A stretch of DNA of 64,000 bases from positions 5,642,001-5,706,000 of the forward strand of contig NZ_AP022612.1 of the NCBI RefSeq assembly GCF_010729895.1, written 5' to 3'. Origin of the DNA: Mycolicibacterium confluentis (lineage in GTDB: Bacteria; Actinomycetota; Actinomycetes; Mycobacteriales; Mycobacteriaceae). Positions 34,207 through 42,569 of the stretch are shown here, one piece after another; position 1 is the first letter of the stretch; each line of letters starts with the position of its first letter. The notes beneath the pieces are model-generated. The model ran no database searches and was not told the DNA's origin. It was given only the letters and a program-made list of their open reading frames with translations. The position numbers were made by a program, and so were the translations under genes.

Positions 34207-35799
34207 ATGACATCGGCGAGTTCGACCTCCATGTGGGCGCCGTTGCAGTCGCCGGTCTTTCGGGCGTTGTGGATCGCGCAGTTCGTGTCGAACCTGGGCA
34301 CGTGGATGCAGACCGTCGGCGCGCAGTGGATGCTCGTCGACGACCCGCGCGCCGCCGTGCTGGTGCCGCTGGTGCAGACCGCGACCACGCTGCCGGTCAT
34401 GCTGCTCGCGTTGCCGTCCGGGGTGCTGGCAGATCTGATTGACCGCCGCCGCCTGCTGATCGCCACGCAGGGCGCGATGGCCGCCGGCGTCGGGCTGCTC
34501 GCGACATTGACCGGGGCCGGGCTGACCACCCCGACCGTTCTGTTGACGCTGCTGTTCGTGATCGGCTGCGGGCAGGCGCTGACCGCGCCGGCATGGCAGG
34601 CCATCCAGCCCGATCTCGTTCCGTCGCAACAGATTCCGGCGGCCGCCGCACTGGGCAGTATGAGCATGAACGGCGCCCGGGCAATCGGGCCCGCGATCGC
34701 CGGCGCGCTGGTGTCGCTGACCGGGCCGACAATCGTGTTCGCGCTCAACGCGGTGTCGTTCGTCGGCATCGTGCTGGTGCTGATCTGGTGGCGGCGCCCG
34801 CCCATCCAGAACGACTTCCCGCCCGAGCGGGCGATGGCCGCGCTCAGCGCGGGCGGGCGCTACATCCGCAGATCCCCGATCGTGCGGCGCATCCTGCTGC
34901 GCACCGTGTTGTTCATCGCGCCCGGCAGCGCGGTGTGGGGCCTGCTGCCGGTGATCGCCCGCGACCAGCTCGGCCTCGGCTCGGCCGGCTACGGCGCGCT
35001 GTTGGGTGCCCTCGGTGTCGGTGCCGTGCTCGGCGCGTTCGCGTTGTCGCGACTGCGGTCCAGGTACGGGGAGAACACACTGCTGATCGCGGGGGCCGCC
35101 GGGTTCGCGCTGGCCACTGCCGTGCTGGCGCTCGTGGACAACGTCATGGCGGTCGCTGCGGGTCTGGTGATCGGCGGTACCGCGTGGCTGCTGACGCTCG
35201 CGACGCTGAACGCGTCCATGCAGCTGAGCCTGCCCGGTTGGGTGCGTGCCCGCGGGCTGTCGGTGTACCAGCTGGTCTTCATGGGTGGCCAGGCCGTCGG
35301 CTCGCTGCTGTGGGGTGTGCTGGCCGGGGCCACCAACAGCGTCACCAGTCTGCTGGTCAGCGCCGCGCTGCTGGTGTTCTGCGGAGTGTCGCTGGCGTGG
35401 TGGCCGCTGCATGCCGGCACCGGCAACCTCGACCTCACCCCGTCGACGCACTGGCCGGAACCGACGTTGGTGTTCGAGCCTGAACCGTTGGACGGGCCGG
35501 TGCTGGTGATCACCTCCTACCGCGTGGACCCAGAGAACGAGGAGCCGTTCCTGACCGCGATGGCCAGGCTGGGCCGGTCCCGGCAGCGGACCGGCGCGGC
35601 GATGTGGCGGCTGTTCCGCAGCGTCGAACAGGAGTCGACGTTCGTGGAGACGTTTGTGGTGCGCTCCTGGGGCGAGCACATGCACCAGCACTACACCCGG
35701 CTCACCGGCCAGGACCAGCTCATCGAGCAGAACGTCGAGCGCCTCACCGAGGGCCCGGCGGTCTCCCAGCACTACCTCGCGGTGCGTTACCCCGACTGA
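34207..35799 (+). CDS. MFS exporter (MFS_3/EntS type) with C-terminal soluble domain
   Basis: A 530-aa major facilitator. Twelve helices span about residues 15-410. Family marks are FVSNLGTWMQTVGAQWML, the loop GVLADLIDRRRLL between helices 2 and 3, and FVIGCGQALTAPAWQAIQPDLVP. A soluble tail (about residues 425-530) contains VLVITSYRVDPENEEPFLTAM, resembling antibiotic-biosynthesis-monooxygenase ferredoxin-like domains found fused in the MFS_3 family (PF05977). The family includes enterobactin and drug exporters; the substrate here is unknown. No regulator is adjacent. Confidence 0.87.
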   Translation: MTSASSTSMWAPLQSPVFRALWIAQFVSNLGTWMQTVGAQWMLVDDPRAAVLVPLVQTATTLPVMLLALPSGVLADLIDRRRLLIATQGAMAAGVGLLATLTGAGLTTPTVLLTLLFVIGCGQALTAPAWQAIQPDLVPSQQIPAAAALGSMSMNGARAIGPAIAGALVSLTGPTIVFALNAVSFVGIVLVLIWWRRPPIQNDFPPERAMAALSAGGRYIRRSPIVRRILLRTVLFIAPGSAVWGLLPVIARDQLGLGSAGYGALLGALGVGAVLGAFALSRLRSRYGENTLLIAGAAGFALATAVLALVDNVMAVAAGLVIGGTAWLLTLATLNASMQLSLPGWVRARGLSVYQLVFMGGQAVGSLLWGVLAGATNSVTSLLVSAALLVFCGVSLAWWPLHAGTGNLDLTPSTHWPEPTLVFEPEPLDGPVLVITSYRVDPENEEPFLTAMARLGRSRQRTGAAMWRLFRSVEQESTFVETFVVRSWGEHMHQHYTRLTGQDQLIEQNVERLTEGPAVSQHYLAVRYPD

Positions 35800-35807
35800 A
35801 TCTCTGT

Positions 35808-35871
35808 CGCCCAGAGTTGAGCTGTTGACGGCCGCACTCGCGAAACGCGTGCAACAAGTCAACTCTGGGCG
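35808..35871. repeat. 13-bp perfect inverted repeat flanking a 38-bp spacer
   Basis: CGCCCAGAGTTGA (35808-35820) and its exact complement (35859-35871) bracket a 38-bp spacer that itself holds smaller complementary pieces (GTTG/CAAC and CGCG-AAA-CGCG). It lies between the stops of the MFS gene and the minus-strand membrane protein gene, so it may act as a bidirectional terminator or be a small REP-like element. Confidence 0.75.
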
Positions 35872-35904
35872 CGGGGGCCTACTGGGGTGAGGCCCTGACT
35901 GCAG

Positions 35905-36258
35905 CTACCAGATGACGGCGATACCGGCCGCGGCCAGCGACAGCGCGCCGACGGCGTAGAACAGTCCACGCGGCACGGCCTCACCGGTGCGCTTCTGCCG
36001 CGCACTGCCCATGCCGAGCAGGCCGCCGAGGACCACCAGGATCACCAGCTTGGTGCCGATCTTCGGGTAGTTCAGCACGATGCCGGCCGGCCACGGCGCG
36101 GCCAGAGCCAGGCCGGTGACCAGCGACACCACCAGGCCGTAATCCATCACGCGGCTCACCTGGAACCGGCGCGCCGCGGCTTCGGCGACCCAGGCGCCGA
36201 ATGTGACGGCGAAGCCGCAGATGTGAACAAATACAACTACGTCGCGTAGTAGCTCCAT
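35905..36258 (-). CDS. Small four-helix membrane protein, function unknown
   Basis: A 117-aa polytopic protein with four predicted helices: DVVVFVHICGFAVTFGAWVA, MDYGLVVSLVTGLALAAPW, TKLVILVVLGGLLGMG and GLFYAVGALSLAAAGIAVIW. A histidine in helix 1 (FVHIC) and a conserved arginine-rich loop (AAARRFQVSR) are noticeable, as in small heme- or quinone-linked membrane proteins, but no cofactor motif is certain. It is divergent from a TetR gene with a palindromic site between them, so it is a likely target of that repressor. Confidence 0.75.
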   Translation of the reverse strand: MELLRDVVVFVHICGFAVTFGAWVAEAAARRFQVSRVMDYGLVVSLVTGLALAAPWPAGIVLNYPKIGTKLVILVVLGGLLGMGSARQKRTGEAVPRGLFYAVGALSLAAAGIAVIW

Positions 36259-36328
36259 GCCGATGAGATTACGACATGGTCGACGGCTGGGGCCGCCTCG
36301 TGGGCGGTGTTGCCAAACCGCCCCCGGA

Positions 36329-36346
36329 TTACGTTACGTACTGTAA
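36329..36346. promoter_or_regulatory. Candidate TetR operator palindrome
   Basis: TTACGTTACGTACTGTAA is an 18-bp dyad centred on TACGTA, with 7 of 9 base pairs symmetric and TTAC/GTAA ends. It lies 11 bp upstream of the TetR ATG (36357) and 70 bp upstream of the divergent membrane-protein gene. Size and position are typical of TetR autoregulatory operators. Confidence 0.55.
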
Positions 36347-36356
36347 ATCTATTGGC

Positions 36357-36965
36357 ATGCCGGAACCACGCGGCCGGCCCCGCGACCCACAGACCGATCG
36401 TGACATCGTGGCGGCCACCAGGCGGCTGCTCATCGAAGACGGTTACGACCAGGTCAGCATCGAGGCCATCGCTCGCGAGGCCGGGGTCAGCCGGCCCACC
36501 GTGTACCGCCGGTGGCCGTCCAAGGCTCACGTGGTGTTCGACGCGGTCTTCGACGCCCCGTCCGACGGCGAGATACCCAGCACATCAGGCGATTTCGAAG
36601 CAGACCTGCTGAGCTTCGTGCGCGGCGCCCTGACGTTCTGGCGGCAACCGGTCGTGGAGGCTGCGGCGCTGGGCATCCTGGCCGAACGGCACCGCGACCC
36701 ACAACTGCACATCCGCACGCAGCAGTTGCTCGACGAACGCACCCGCGCGGCCTTCGGCGATTTGGTGCGCGCAGGGGTCGAACAGGGCGCCGTCGACGCC
36801 GCGGTGGACGTCGACATGCTCTACCAGGTGCTCATCGGCACGGCCTTCTACACCGCCCAGATGGGCCGCGACACCACCGGTGTCGACGGATTTGCGAAGC
36901 GACTGTGCGCCTTGGTGACTGACGGTGCACGACCGAACACCACAGGAAAGGCGCGTCAGCGATGA
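36357..36965 (+). CDS. TetR-family transcriptional regulator
   Basis: A 202-aa TetR regulator. The helix-turn-helix is SIEAIAREAGVSRPTVYRRWPSKAHVV (residues about 33-59). The C-terminal domain (TetR_C-type, FGDLVRAGVEQGAVDAAVDVDML) binds an unknown ligand. The ATG at 36357 is chosen because the preceding bases contain the operator-like palindrome. Its stop overlaps the DUF1214 gene (ATGA), placing it at the head of a plus-strand operon that continues through sulfotransferase and WS/DGAT genes, which it probably represses. Confidence 0.88.
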   Translation: MPEPRGRPRDPQTDRDIVAATRRLLIEDGYDQVSIEAIAREAGVSRPTVYRRWPSKAHVVFDAVFDAPSDGEIPSTSGDFEADLLSFVRGALTFWRQPVVEAAALGILAERHRDPQLHIRTQQLLDERTRAAFGDLVRAGVEQGAVDAAVDVDMLYQVLIGTAFYTAQMGRDTTGVDGFAKRLCALVTDGARPNTTGKARQR

Positions 36966-38032
36966 CACAGGAACTCTCGGCGGCATTCGGCGATCTGCTC
37001 GACGAACTGCGGGCCATCGAGACCAAGGTGCTCGACGCGCAACTCGAGGGCCAGGACCTGCTCGACGGCTATCGGCTGACCTTCAGCCTGCTGCGCGTCG
37101 CGGTCGACGCCTACGTCTGGGGCGATCGCGACAAGCCCATCCTCGTCGATGTGATCAGTCCCTACCTGAAGTGGGGCGGCGACAACTCGGATGCGTATTA
37201 CCAACTCGCACCGCTGGATCCGAACCGCACCTACCGGGTCACCGGTAATCGGGGCGACGCGGTCTACCTGTCGATGACGGTGTACGGCGGGCCCGGGGGA
37301 GGCCAGTACAGCAACCGGATCGTCGGCACCACAAACGATCGCAACCTGACGTTTGACGCAGACGGCAACTTCGAGTTCTTCCTCAGCCCACAACCCCAGC
37401 AGGGGCTGACCCTGCAACTGGATCCCGACGCGGAGTTCGCGCTGACCCGCGACTACCTGACCGAACCGCAGACAGGTCGCCGCCCGACTTGGCACATCGA
37501 GTCCCTCGACCCGCCCGCGCGGCGCCACGACAGCGCCGAGGACCTCACGAAGAGGCTCAGGTCCGCGAAGATCTGGCTGCACGAACAGGTGTCGTTCCTG
37601 CCCACCAAGATCGACCCGCCCAACGAGATCCTCGAACCCTTCCCCGTGCCGCAACACGCCTACGGGTGGTCGGCCGCCGATGCGGCCTATGCGATGGGCG
37701 CCTACGACCTGCGCCCGGGGCAGGCACTTGTGGTGACCGGAACGTCACCCGAGTGCGTGTTCTGGAACCTGTGCCTGTGGAATCCGTTCCTGCACACCTA
37801 CGACTACACCTACGAACGCGTGACCATCAACGGCGCGCACGTGACCCACCAACCCGACGGGTCGTGGGAGATTGTGATCAGCGATGAGGACCCCGGCCAC
37901 CCGAACTGGGTCTCGACCGCGGGCCGAGCGAAGGGCCTGATCTGGCTGCGCTGGTTCCTCCCCGAGGCCACCCCCGCGCGTCCGACGTGCCGCGTCGTCG
38001 ACGTCGCCGACATCCGAAAGGCCGGAGCGTGA
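36962..38032 (+). CDS. DUF1214 domain-containing protein
   Basis: A 356-aa soluble protein with a DUF1214-like C-terminal half. Recognisable segments are RTYRVTGNRGDAVYLSMTVYG (about residues 86-106) and the C-terminal TGTSPECVFWNLCLWNPFLHTYDY. DUF1214 proteins are predicted beta-sandwich enzymes or binding proteins without a proven role, common in mycobacterial lipid and steroid regions. Starts with an ATGA overlap on the TetR stop; its own stop overlaps the sulfotransferase GTG by 4 bp. Confidence 0.8.
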   Translation: MTQELSAAFGDLLDELRAIETKVLDAQLEGQDLLDGYRLTFSLLRVAVDAYVWGDRDKPILVDVISPYLKWGGDNSDAYYQLAPLDPNRTYRVTGNRGDAVYLSMTVYGGPGGGQYSNRIVGTTNDRNLTFDADGNFEFFLSPQPQQGLTLQLDPDAEFALTRDYLTEPQTGRRPTWHIESLDPPARRHDSAEDLTKRLRSAKIWLHEQVSFLPTKIDPPNEILEPFPVPQHAYGWSAADAAYAMGAYDLRPGQALVVTGTSPECVFWNLCLWNPFLHTYDYTYERVTINGAHVTHQPDGSWEIVISDEDPGHPNWVSTAGRAKGLIWLRWFLPEATPARPTCRVVDVADIRKAGA

Positions 38033-39264
38033 TCACTCGACCCGCGCCCATCCGCTTCAGTGATCTGGCGGACCCGACGTTCCCCGAGGCCGCCGCACCG
38101 ATCCGCGACGGACTGGCGGCCTACGCCTCCGCACTCGAACTGCGGCCCGAACCCATGCTGGCCGCGGCCGTCGAGCGCACCGGTCTGGACGACTGGGGCG
38201 CAACGGATTTCCGGGAGCGTCTCGAGATCCTGTGCACGTCGCTGCGTGACGAGGCCGGTCTCTCCGATACCGGCAAGGCCATCGTCTTCGAGCAGTTGGT
38301 CGGCAACCTGGTCAACCGCCTTCGCCTGCAGGCACTGGTGACGGCCCACCCCGAGATCGACGACGTCGTCATCGACCGGCCGATCGTCATCTGCGGACTG
38401 CCCCGGACCGGCACCACTCATCTGCACAACCTGCTGGCGGCCGACCCCGCGCTGCGCCACATGCCGTACTGGGAGAGCCTGGAGCCCTTTCCGGCGCCCG
38501 GCGAGGACGGACCCGGGCCCCGTCGGGACCGGTGCGCCGCGGGCCTGGACCTGATCCACACGACGATGCCGGAGTTCCGCCGCATGCACGACATGACGGT
38601 CGAGCACGCGCACGAGGAGATCCAGCTCCTGGCCAACGACATCTCCGGCATGCTGTTCGAAACCACCTACTATGTGCCGACTTTCGCGGCGCACTACAAG
38701 GCGCACGATCAGGCGTCGTCGTACGCCTACCTCAAGCGCAGCCTGCAGGCCATGCAGTGGCTGCGGGGCGGCACCCGGTGGGTGCTGAAGTCGCCGCAGC
38801 ACCTTGAGCAGTTCCCGACCCTGCGGGCGACGTTCCCGGACGCCACTTTCGTTGTCACCCACCGGGATCCGGTGGAGGTCACGAAGTCGATGCTGACGAT
38901 GATCTGCTACGCGGCACGGATGTCGAGCCGGCCGGACCTGTCCGTGCTGGTGCCGTACTGGCTCGGCCGCATCGCCGATCTGCTCGACGGCTGTGTCCGG
39001 GACCGAGACGTGTTGCCCGCCGAGCAGTCCATCGACGTGCGTTTCGAGGACTTCATGGCCGACGAGCAGGGCACGCTGCGGGCCATCTACGAACGGGCCG
39101 GGCAACCGTTCGGCGCCGACGTCCAAGCGGCAATGGGGCAGTTCCTGGCCGAACATCCGCGAGGGCAGTACGGGGGCGTCCTCTACGACCCGGCCGATCT
39201 CGGCCTCGACCCGGCGACCGTCTCCGAACGCTTTCAGAGCTACCGGGAGAGGTTCGTCGACTGA
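38029..39264 (+). CDS. PAPS-dependent sulfotransferase family protein
   Basis: A 411-aa sulfotransferase of the Sulfotransfer_3 type. The 5'-phosphosulfate loop is CGLPRTGTTHLHNLL (residues 122-136), and the 3'-phosphate motif is FVVTHRDPVEVTKSMLTM. The middle region HMPYWESLEP and the late FEDFMADEQGTLRAIYE are standard for mycobacterial members. It would sulfate a hydroxyl on a lipid or small molecule. GTG at 38029 overlaps the DUF1214 stop; the frame is open further upstream only as a shadow of that gene. Confidence 0.88.
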   Translation: MITRPAPIRFSDLADPTFPEAAAPIRDGLAAYASALELRPEPMLAAAVERTGLDDWGATDFRERLEILCTSLRDEAGLSDTGKAIVFEQLVGNLVNRLRLQALVTAHPEIDDVVIDRPIVICGLPRTGTTHLHNLLAADPALRHMPYWESLEPFPAPGEDGPGPRRDRCAAGLDLIHTTMPEFRRMHDMTVEHAHEEIQLLANDISGMLFETTYYVPTFAAHYKAHDQASSYAYLKRSLQAMQWLRGGTRWVLKSPQHLEQFPTLRATFPDATFVVTHRDPVEVTKSMLTMICYAARMSSRPDLSVLVPYWLGRIADLLDGCVRDRDVLPAEQSIDVRFEDFMADEQGTLRAIYERAGQPFGADVQAAMGQFLAEHPRGQYGGVLYDPADLGLDPATVSERFQSYRERFVD

Positions 39265-39283
39265 CGTCCGACATGATGGTCGG

Positions 39284-39697
39284 GTGACGGTGAAACTGGA
39301 CCTGCTGACGCCGGGAGTCGAGGTGGCCGTGGTGACCACCCGACTCGACGAGATGGTCGAATTCTACGAGAACTTCCTCGGCCTGGAGTGCGCGGGCGAA
39401 CTCGATTTCCCGGGCGGGAGGCAGCGCCGCTACGCCGTCGGCAACTGCGTGGTCAAGCTGGTGACCCACGATCCGGCGCCACTGGCCCCGCCGGTGCCCG
39501 GTGGCGGACCCGCACAGGCCGGCATCCGCTTCTTCACCCTTGGGGTGAAAAACCTGCGCGAGATCGGCGACCGGTTTGCCGACAGCCCGTATGAGGTAGT
39601 CGAACCGGTGACCGAGTTCGCGCCTGCGCCGGGTATCGGATTCATGTTCGTCGCCGACCCGGACGGAAACTGGATCGAGTTCTACGGAACGTTGTGA
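39284..39697 (+). CDS. VOC (glyoxalase/bleomycin-resistance) family protein
   Basis: A 137-aa vicinal-oxygen-chelate protein with two beta-alpha-beta-beta-beta units: VEVAVVTTRLDEMVEFYENFLGLE (about residues 12-35) and AGIRFFTLGVKNLREIGDRF (about residues 83-102). The C-terminal metal glutamate appears in DPDGNWIEFYG. The first-unit metal histidine is replaced (position in EVAVVTT), so metal binding may be partial. Enzymatic role unknown. The GTG at 39284 is 19 bp after the sulfotransferase stop. Confidence 0.82.
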   Translation: MTVKLDLLTPGVEVAVVTTRLDEMVEFYENFLGLECAGELDFPGGRQRRYAVGNCVVKLVTHDPAPLAPPVPGGGPAQAGIRFFTLGVKNLREIGDRFADSPYEVVEPVTEFAPAPGIGFMFVADPDGNWIEFYGTL

Positions 39698-39739
39698 TTC
39701 CCGGCGTGACACCCGCCGGCCACGAGTAGGAATGGGCAC

Positions 39740-41116
39740 ATGGAGTTGATATCGCCGACCGACCTGATCTTCCTGCTGGGGGAGAGTCGTGAGCACGCGA
39801 TGCATGTCGGCGGATTGTCTCTGTACGAGATGCCCGACGACGCGGGCCCGGACTTCGTTCGGGAACTGTACGAGGAGATCGCGGCGGTCAAGGACTTCCA
39901 GCCCACGTTCCGCAAGCACCCCGCCACGCTGTTCGGCGGGATCACCAACGCCGCCTGGACCTACGACGACGACGTGGACCTCGACTACCACCTGCGCCGC
40001 TCCGCCCTGCCGTCCCCCGGGCGCATCCGCGACCTGTTGGAGTTGACCTCACGCCTGCACGGCACGCTGATGGACCGGCATCGGCCGCTGTGGGAGGCGC
40101 ACATCATCGAAGGCCTCCCGGACCGCAGGTTCGCGGTGTACACCAAGGTGCACCATGCACTGCTCGACGGTGTCTCGGCGCTCAAGCTCACCGAGCGGAC
40201 GCTGTCGACGGACCCCGCCGACACCACGGTCCGCGCGCCGTGGGCACTGCCGCCCCAGAAACGCCGACGCGCACCGGGCGGCGACAGTTCGCCGGTGGGC
40301 AGGCTGCTGCGCGCGGTCGGCGACACCGCGGGTTCGGTCATCGGACTCGCCCCGTCGACGGTGAAGCTCGCCAGGGCCGCGCTGCTCGAGCAGCAGTTGA
40401 CCCTGCCGTTCGGCGCGCCCAAGACGATGCTGAACGGCAAGATCGGCGGCGCGCGCCGGGTCGCGGCGCAGACGTGGCCGCTGGAACGGGTGCGACGGAT
40501 CAAACGGGCCGCGAAGGTCACCGTGAACGATGTCGTACTGGCGATGTGCGCGGGCGCGTTGCGCGCGTATCTGATTGAGCAGAACGGGCTTCCGGACGCA
40601 CCGTTGATCGCCATGGTGCCAGTGAGCCTGCGCTCGGAGAGCGACGCGAACGCAGGCGGCAATCAGGTCGGTGCGATTCTGTGCAACCTGGCCACCGACG
40701 TCGAGGATCCCGCGCTGCGCCTGGCGACCATCGCCGACTCGATGGCCGGCAACAAGAAAGTCTTCTCGGAACTGCCCAAGTTGCAGGCCCTGGCGCTGTC
40801 GGCGGCCCTGCTGTCCCCGCTGGGGTTGGTGATGGTGCCGGGGGTGGTGGGCAACACCCCGCCGCCGTTCAACGTCGTCATCTCCAACGTGCCCGGTTCG
40901 CAGAAACAGTTGTACTGGAAGGGCGCCCGGTTGACCGGCAACTACCCGCTGTCGATCGCGATGGACGGGCAGGCGGTCAACATCACGCTGGTGACCAACG
41001 GCGATCAACTGGACTTCGGGATCGTCGGCTGCCGCAGCAGCGTCCCGCACCTGCAGCGACTGCTCGGCCACCTCGAGGACTCCCTCAAGGACCTCGAGCG
41101 CGCCGTCGGGGTGTGA
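39740..41116 (+). CDS. tgs2: Wax ester synthase/diacylglycerol acyltransferase (Tgs2-like)
   Basis: A 458-aa WS/DGAT acyltransferase. The catalytic HHxxxDG is HHALLDG at residues 138-144, and other conserved blocks are PLWEAHIIEGL, VTVNDVVLAMCAGALRAYL and FNVVISNVPG. It esterifies acyl-CoA to diacylglycerol or fatty alcohol to store triacylglycerol or wax. The gene order with the downstream NUDIX gene (10 bp apart) matches Rv3734c (tgs2)-Rv3733c as recalled. The start is ATG at 39740, 42 bp after the VOC gene. Confidence 0.88.
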   Translation: MELISPTDLIFLLGESREHAMHVGGLSLYEMPDDAGPDFVRELYEEIAAVKDFQPTFRKHPATLFGGITNAAWTYDDDVDLDYHLRRSALPSPGRIRDLLELTSRLHGTLMDRHRPLWEAHIIEGLPDRRFAVYTKVHHALLDGVSALKLTERTLSTDPADTTVRAPWALPPQKRRRAPGGDSSPVGRLLRAVGDTAGSVIGLAPSTVKLARAALLEQQLTLPFGAPKTMLNGKIGGARRVAAQTWPLERVRRIKRAAKVTVNDVVLAMCAGALRAYLIEQNGLPDAPLIAMVPVSLRSESDANAGGNQVGAILCNLATDVEDPALRLATIADSMAGNKKVFSELPKLQALALSAALLSPLGLVMVPGVVGNTPPPFNVVISNVPGSQKQLYWKGARLTGNYPLSIAMDGQAVNITLVTNGDQLDFGIVGCRSSVPHLQRLLGHLEDSLKDLERAVGV

Positions 41117-41126
41117 CGGAAGCGCT

Positions 41127-41618
41127 GTGGCCGCGAGACTCAGTGCTGGGCTGCTGCTGTACCGCATCGCCGACGACGGCTTAGAGGTGCTGATCGCCCA
41201 CCCGGGTGGTCCGTTCTGGGCGCGAAAAGACCAGGGCGCCTGGTCCATTCCGAAAGGCGAGTACGCCGAAGGCGAGGATCCGCTGGCGGCCGCGCGGCGC
41301 GAGTTCGCCGAAGAACTCAGCCTCGGTGTGCCGGACGGCGAACCGGTGGCCCTCGGCGAGGTCAAGCAGTCCGGCGGAAAGGTCGTCACGGCCTATGCGT
41401 TGGAGGCCGATCTCGACATCACCGACGCCCGCAGCAACACCTTCGAGATCGAGTGGCCGCGCGGATCCGGACGGATGCGGGAGTTCCCGGAGATCGATCG
41501 AGTCGCCTGGCTGCATGTCGACGCCGCCCGCGACAAGCTGCTCAAGAGCCAGGCGCCCTTCTTGGACCGGCTGCTCGACCGTCTCAGGCGTGTTCCAGGG
41601 TCTCCATTGCCTCGGTGA
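41127..41618 (+). CDS. NUDIX hydrolase
   Basis: A 163-aa NUDIX protein. The Nudix box runs from G44 (GEYAEGEDPLAAARREFAEEL, residues 44-64), with the expected REFAEE metal-binding glutamates; WSIPKGE precedes it. It hydrolyses a nucleoside diphosphate linked to another moiety; substrate unknown. It corresponds to Rv3733c by position after tgs2. GTG start (VAARLSAG) 10 bp after the tgs2 stop. The 3' end overlaps the convergent kinase-like gene by 35 bp. Confidence 0.88.
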   Translation: MAARLSAGLLLYRIADDGLEVLIAHPGGPFWARKDQGAWSIPKGEYAEGEDPLAAARREFAEELSLGVPDGEPVALGEVKQSGGKVVTAYALEADLDITDARSNTFEIEWPRGSGRMREFPEIDRVAWLHVDAARDKLLKSQAPFLDRLLDRLRRVPGSPLPR

Positions 41619-42549
41619 ACACCGCGCTCTTGGCCGTGTTGTCCATGCGTTCCAGACACTCGCGCGCGTACTGCGCGTGGTCGAACTCGTCGAGGAACCC
41701 GATGCCGTCGGCCAGCACGGACCACAGCCCCTCACGCAGCATGCTGATGAACCGGTACACCCGGACGATGGCCAGGGCGCGGGCGCAGTCACCGGAACCC
41801 TCGTAGGTCTCGACCAGGAGCTCCTCCTCCTCGGCCGTCAGCTCGGCGCGCGCCGCGAAGTGGGCCAAGTCCATGTAGCCGTCGCCGGCCCCGATGAACT
41901 CCCAGTCCAGGAGGGTGATGCGATCCCCCTCGGGGGCCAGGATGATGTTCACGTGCGTGGCGTCGGTGTGCACCTGGCACGGCTCGTACGCCCCGCGGGC
42001 CGCCTGGATCCGGTCGACGAGATCCAGCGCCCACCGGAAGTCCTCCAGCATGGTCGGGTTCTCGTCGCGGATCCGAGCGGCCAGCCACGTCATTCCGTCG
42101 AACGGGTCCGACACCAGGCCGGGGGTCGCGTCGCCTCGCGTCTCGTCGTGCAGACGGCGCAGCGCCCGCGCGGTCAGGCGGATGGCCACCGCCCTGTCCT
42201 GCACATCGGAGAGCCTGGTGCCGCTGACGAATTCGACGACGGTCAGGCCGAGATCCTCGACGGCCAGCAGCAGTTCAGCGGCCAGCCCGATCTCGGTCAT
42301 CCGGGGCCAGATCCGCATCTGGTTGGAGCGCAGGATGCCGATCTCGGCGGCCTTGTCGGCGGGCAGCTGCTCCTGCACCACGACGACGCGTTCCGGCTGG
42401 CCGGGCGGCGTGACGGTCACCTTGAAGTTGCGGTTGGTCATGCCGTCGTCAAGTGGTGCGGCGGACCACTGCGCTCCCGGCCAGATGCGGCCGATGGCGC
42501 CCTCGATCAGGTCGTGGTGACCGTTGCTTTGGCTGGTGGTTGCTGTCAT
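41584..42549 (-). CDS. Choline/aminoglycoside-kinase-like phosphotransferase
   Basis: A 321-aa APH-fold protein closest in style to choline/ethanolamine kinases. The catalytic loop reads QVHTDATHVNII, with Thr where the family usually has Gly (HGD becomes HTD). The metal-binding DWEFIGAGDGYMDLAHFAA is intact. The N-lobe has DDGMTNRNFKVTV. Its gene follows the FAD oxidoreductase by 20 bp under promoter P1 of the catabolic cluster, suggesting phosphorylation of an amino alcohol or its product. The altered HTD motif leaves open a different phosphate acceptor. The first residues are poorly conserved, so the start is approximate. Confidence 0.82.
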   Translation of the reverse strand: MTATTSQSNGHHDLIEGAIGRIWPGAQWSAAPLDDGMTNRNFKVTVTPPGQPERVVVVQEQLPADKAAEIGILRSNQMRIWPRMTEIGLAAELLLAVEDLGLTVVEFVSGTRLSDVQDRAVAIRLTARALRRLHDETRGDATPGLVSDPFDGMTWLAARIRDENPTMLEDFRWALDLVDRIQAARGAYEPCQVHTDATHVNIILAPEGDRITLLDWEFIGAGDGYMDLAHFAARAELTAEEEELLVETYEGSGDCARALAIVRVYRFISMLREGLWSVLADGIGFLDEFDHAQYARECLERMDNTAKSAVFTEAMETLEHA

Positions 42550-42569
42550 CGGTTCTCCCTCAGTGGAAC

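Noticed and set aside
34176..35862. Possible CRISPR or tandem-array signal in the MFS region
   Set aside because: No regularly spaced repeats with unique spacers; no CRISPR array was seen anywhere in the window.
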